This document shows, one piece after another, positions 5,897 through 6,061 of a stretch of 6,061 nucleotides of DNA (the first letter of the stretch is position 1; each line of letters opens with the position of its first letter). The DNA lies in assembly GCA_937951455.1 (NCBI GenBank), contig CALFBU010000105.1, positions 1 through 6,061 on the forward strand. Reading direction: 5' to 3'. The notes under the pieces were generated by a model, which was given only the letters and a program-made list of their open reading frames with translations, was not told the DNA's origin and did no database searches. The position numbers and the translations under genes are program-made. The stretch is from an uncultured Rhizobiaceae group bacterium. GTDB lineage: Bacteria; Pseudomonadota; Alphaproteobacteria; Rhizobiales; Rhizobiaceae.

Positions 5897-6061
5897 ACAG
5901 GTCTACAGGCGCGTAATAATATTCTGGTTTTTCACAAATGTCCGTTTTAGGTGACAACAGGGCGGCAGCTTTTTTGGGTGTTGATGCCAGACTTGCATGT
6001 TCGTTATTGACTGCGCCTTCAAGATATTCCCAGCTGGACAAGGGGACTACGATAATGCGAT
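5886..6061 (-). CDS. Unidentified protein, C-terminal 57 residues (5' end outside window)
   Basis: The minus strand is open from the right edge to a TAA at 5888–5886, giving 57 residues that start RIIVVPLSSWEYLEGAVNNE and end PEYYYAPVDLSKL. The composition looks like an ordinary soluble protein. No domain or motif is recognisable in this fragment, and no membrane segment is seen. Its stop lies within the last codons of the capsule-like gene, an 11-base tail-to-tail overlap. Its place beside two polysaccharide genes makes a role in the same process possible, but it is on the opposite strand and there is no direct evidence. The remaining plus-strand sequence here shows no clear gene. Confidence 0.6.
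   Translation of the reverse strand, partial: RIIVVPLSSWEYLEGAVNNEHASLASTPKKAAALLSPKTDICEKPEYYYAPVDLSKL

Noticed and set aside
1..6061. Mobile elements, CRISPR arrays, RNA genes or toxin–antitoxin modules
   Set aside because: No transposase, integrase, terminal repeats, regularly spaced direct repeats, tRNA cloverleaf or rRNA sequence was seen on either strand. The inverted repeats present are short and intergenic.

Overview
The window looks like chromosomal DNA of an alphaproteobacterium of moderate G+C content. The thioredoxin reductase reads like alphaproteobacterial TrxB (N-terminus MSTHHTKMLIIGSGPAGYSA). The large signalling protein has the membrane–PAS–GGDEF–EAL layout common in that class. 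The assignment rests on recognising protein families by eye, so genus and species cannot be given. No tRNA, rRNA, CRISPR array, insertion sequence or other mobile element was seen.

Left part (1–3403, all minus strand): the trxB gene runs off the left edge and shows 251 N-terminal codons. Upstream of it on the same strand is a long gene for a membrane-anchored, apparently bifunctional cyclic di-GMP enzyme with six predicted membrane segments, PAS, GGDEF and EAL. Its stop codon lies inside a hairpin followed by a T run, which probably separates it from trxB. The 140-base gap between the two genes also holds two other perfect inverted repeats, one of them just in front of the trxB start. Two start codons need correcting from the longest-frame reading. 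The signalling gene more likely starts at a GTG near 3403 than at the TTG at 3496, and each gene on the right also starts internally.

Right part (3651–5896, plus strand): two genes overlap by ATGA and form a small operon divergent from the signalling gene. The first is a small GT-A-type glycosyltransferase (DxD motif). The second resembles the capsule polysaccharide biosynthesis family (Capsule_synth/KpsC-KpsS-like). Together they suggest a cassette that makes or modifies a surface polysaccharide. A third, unidentified gene enters from the right edge on the minus strand and ends inside the last codons of the capsule-like gene, so the convergent genes overlap by 11 bases.

How they may work together: cyclic di-GMP often controls exopolysaccharide and capsule production, so the divergent pairing of a cyclic di-GMP enzyme with polysaccharide genes is suggestive, but nothing in the sequence proves a link. 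I did not find clear evidence of a wholly new system. The most worthwhile leads are the two-gene polysaccharide cassette, the sensor region of the signalling protein, its displaced inhibitory-site motif, and the regulatory DNA in the two intergenic gaps.
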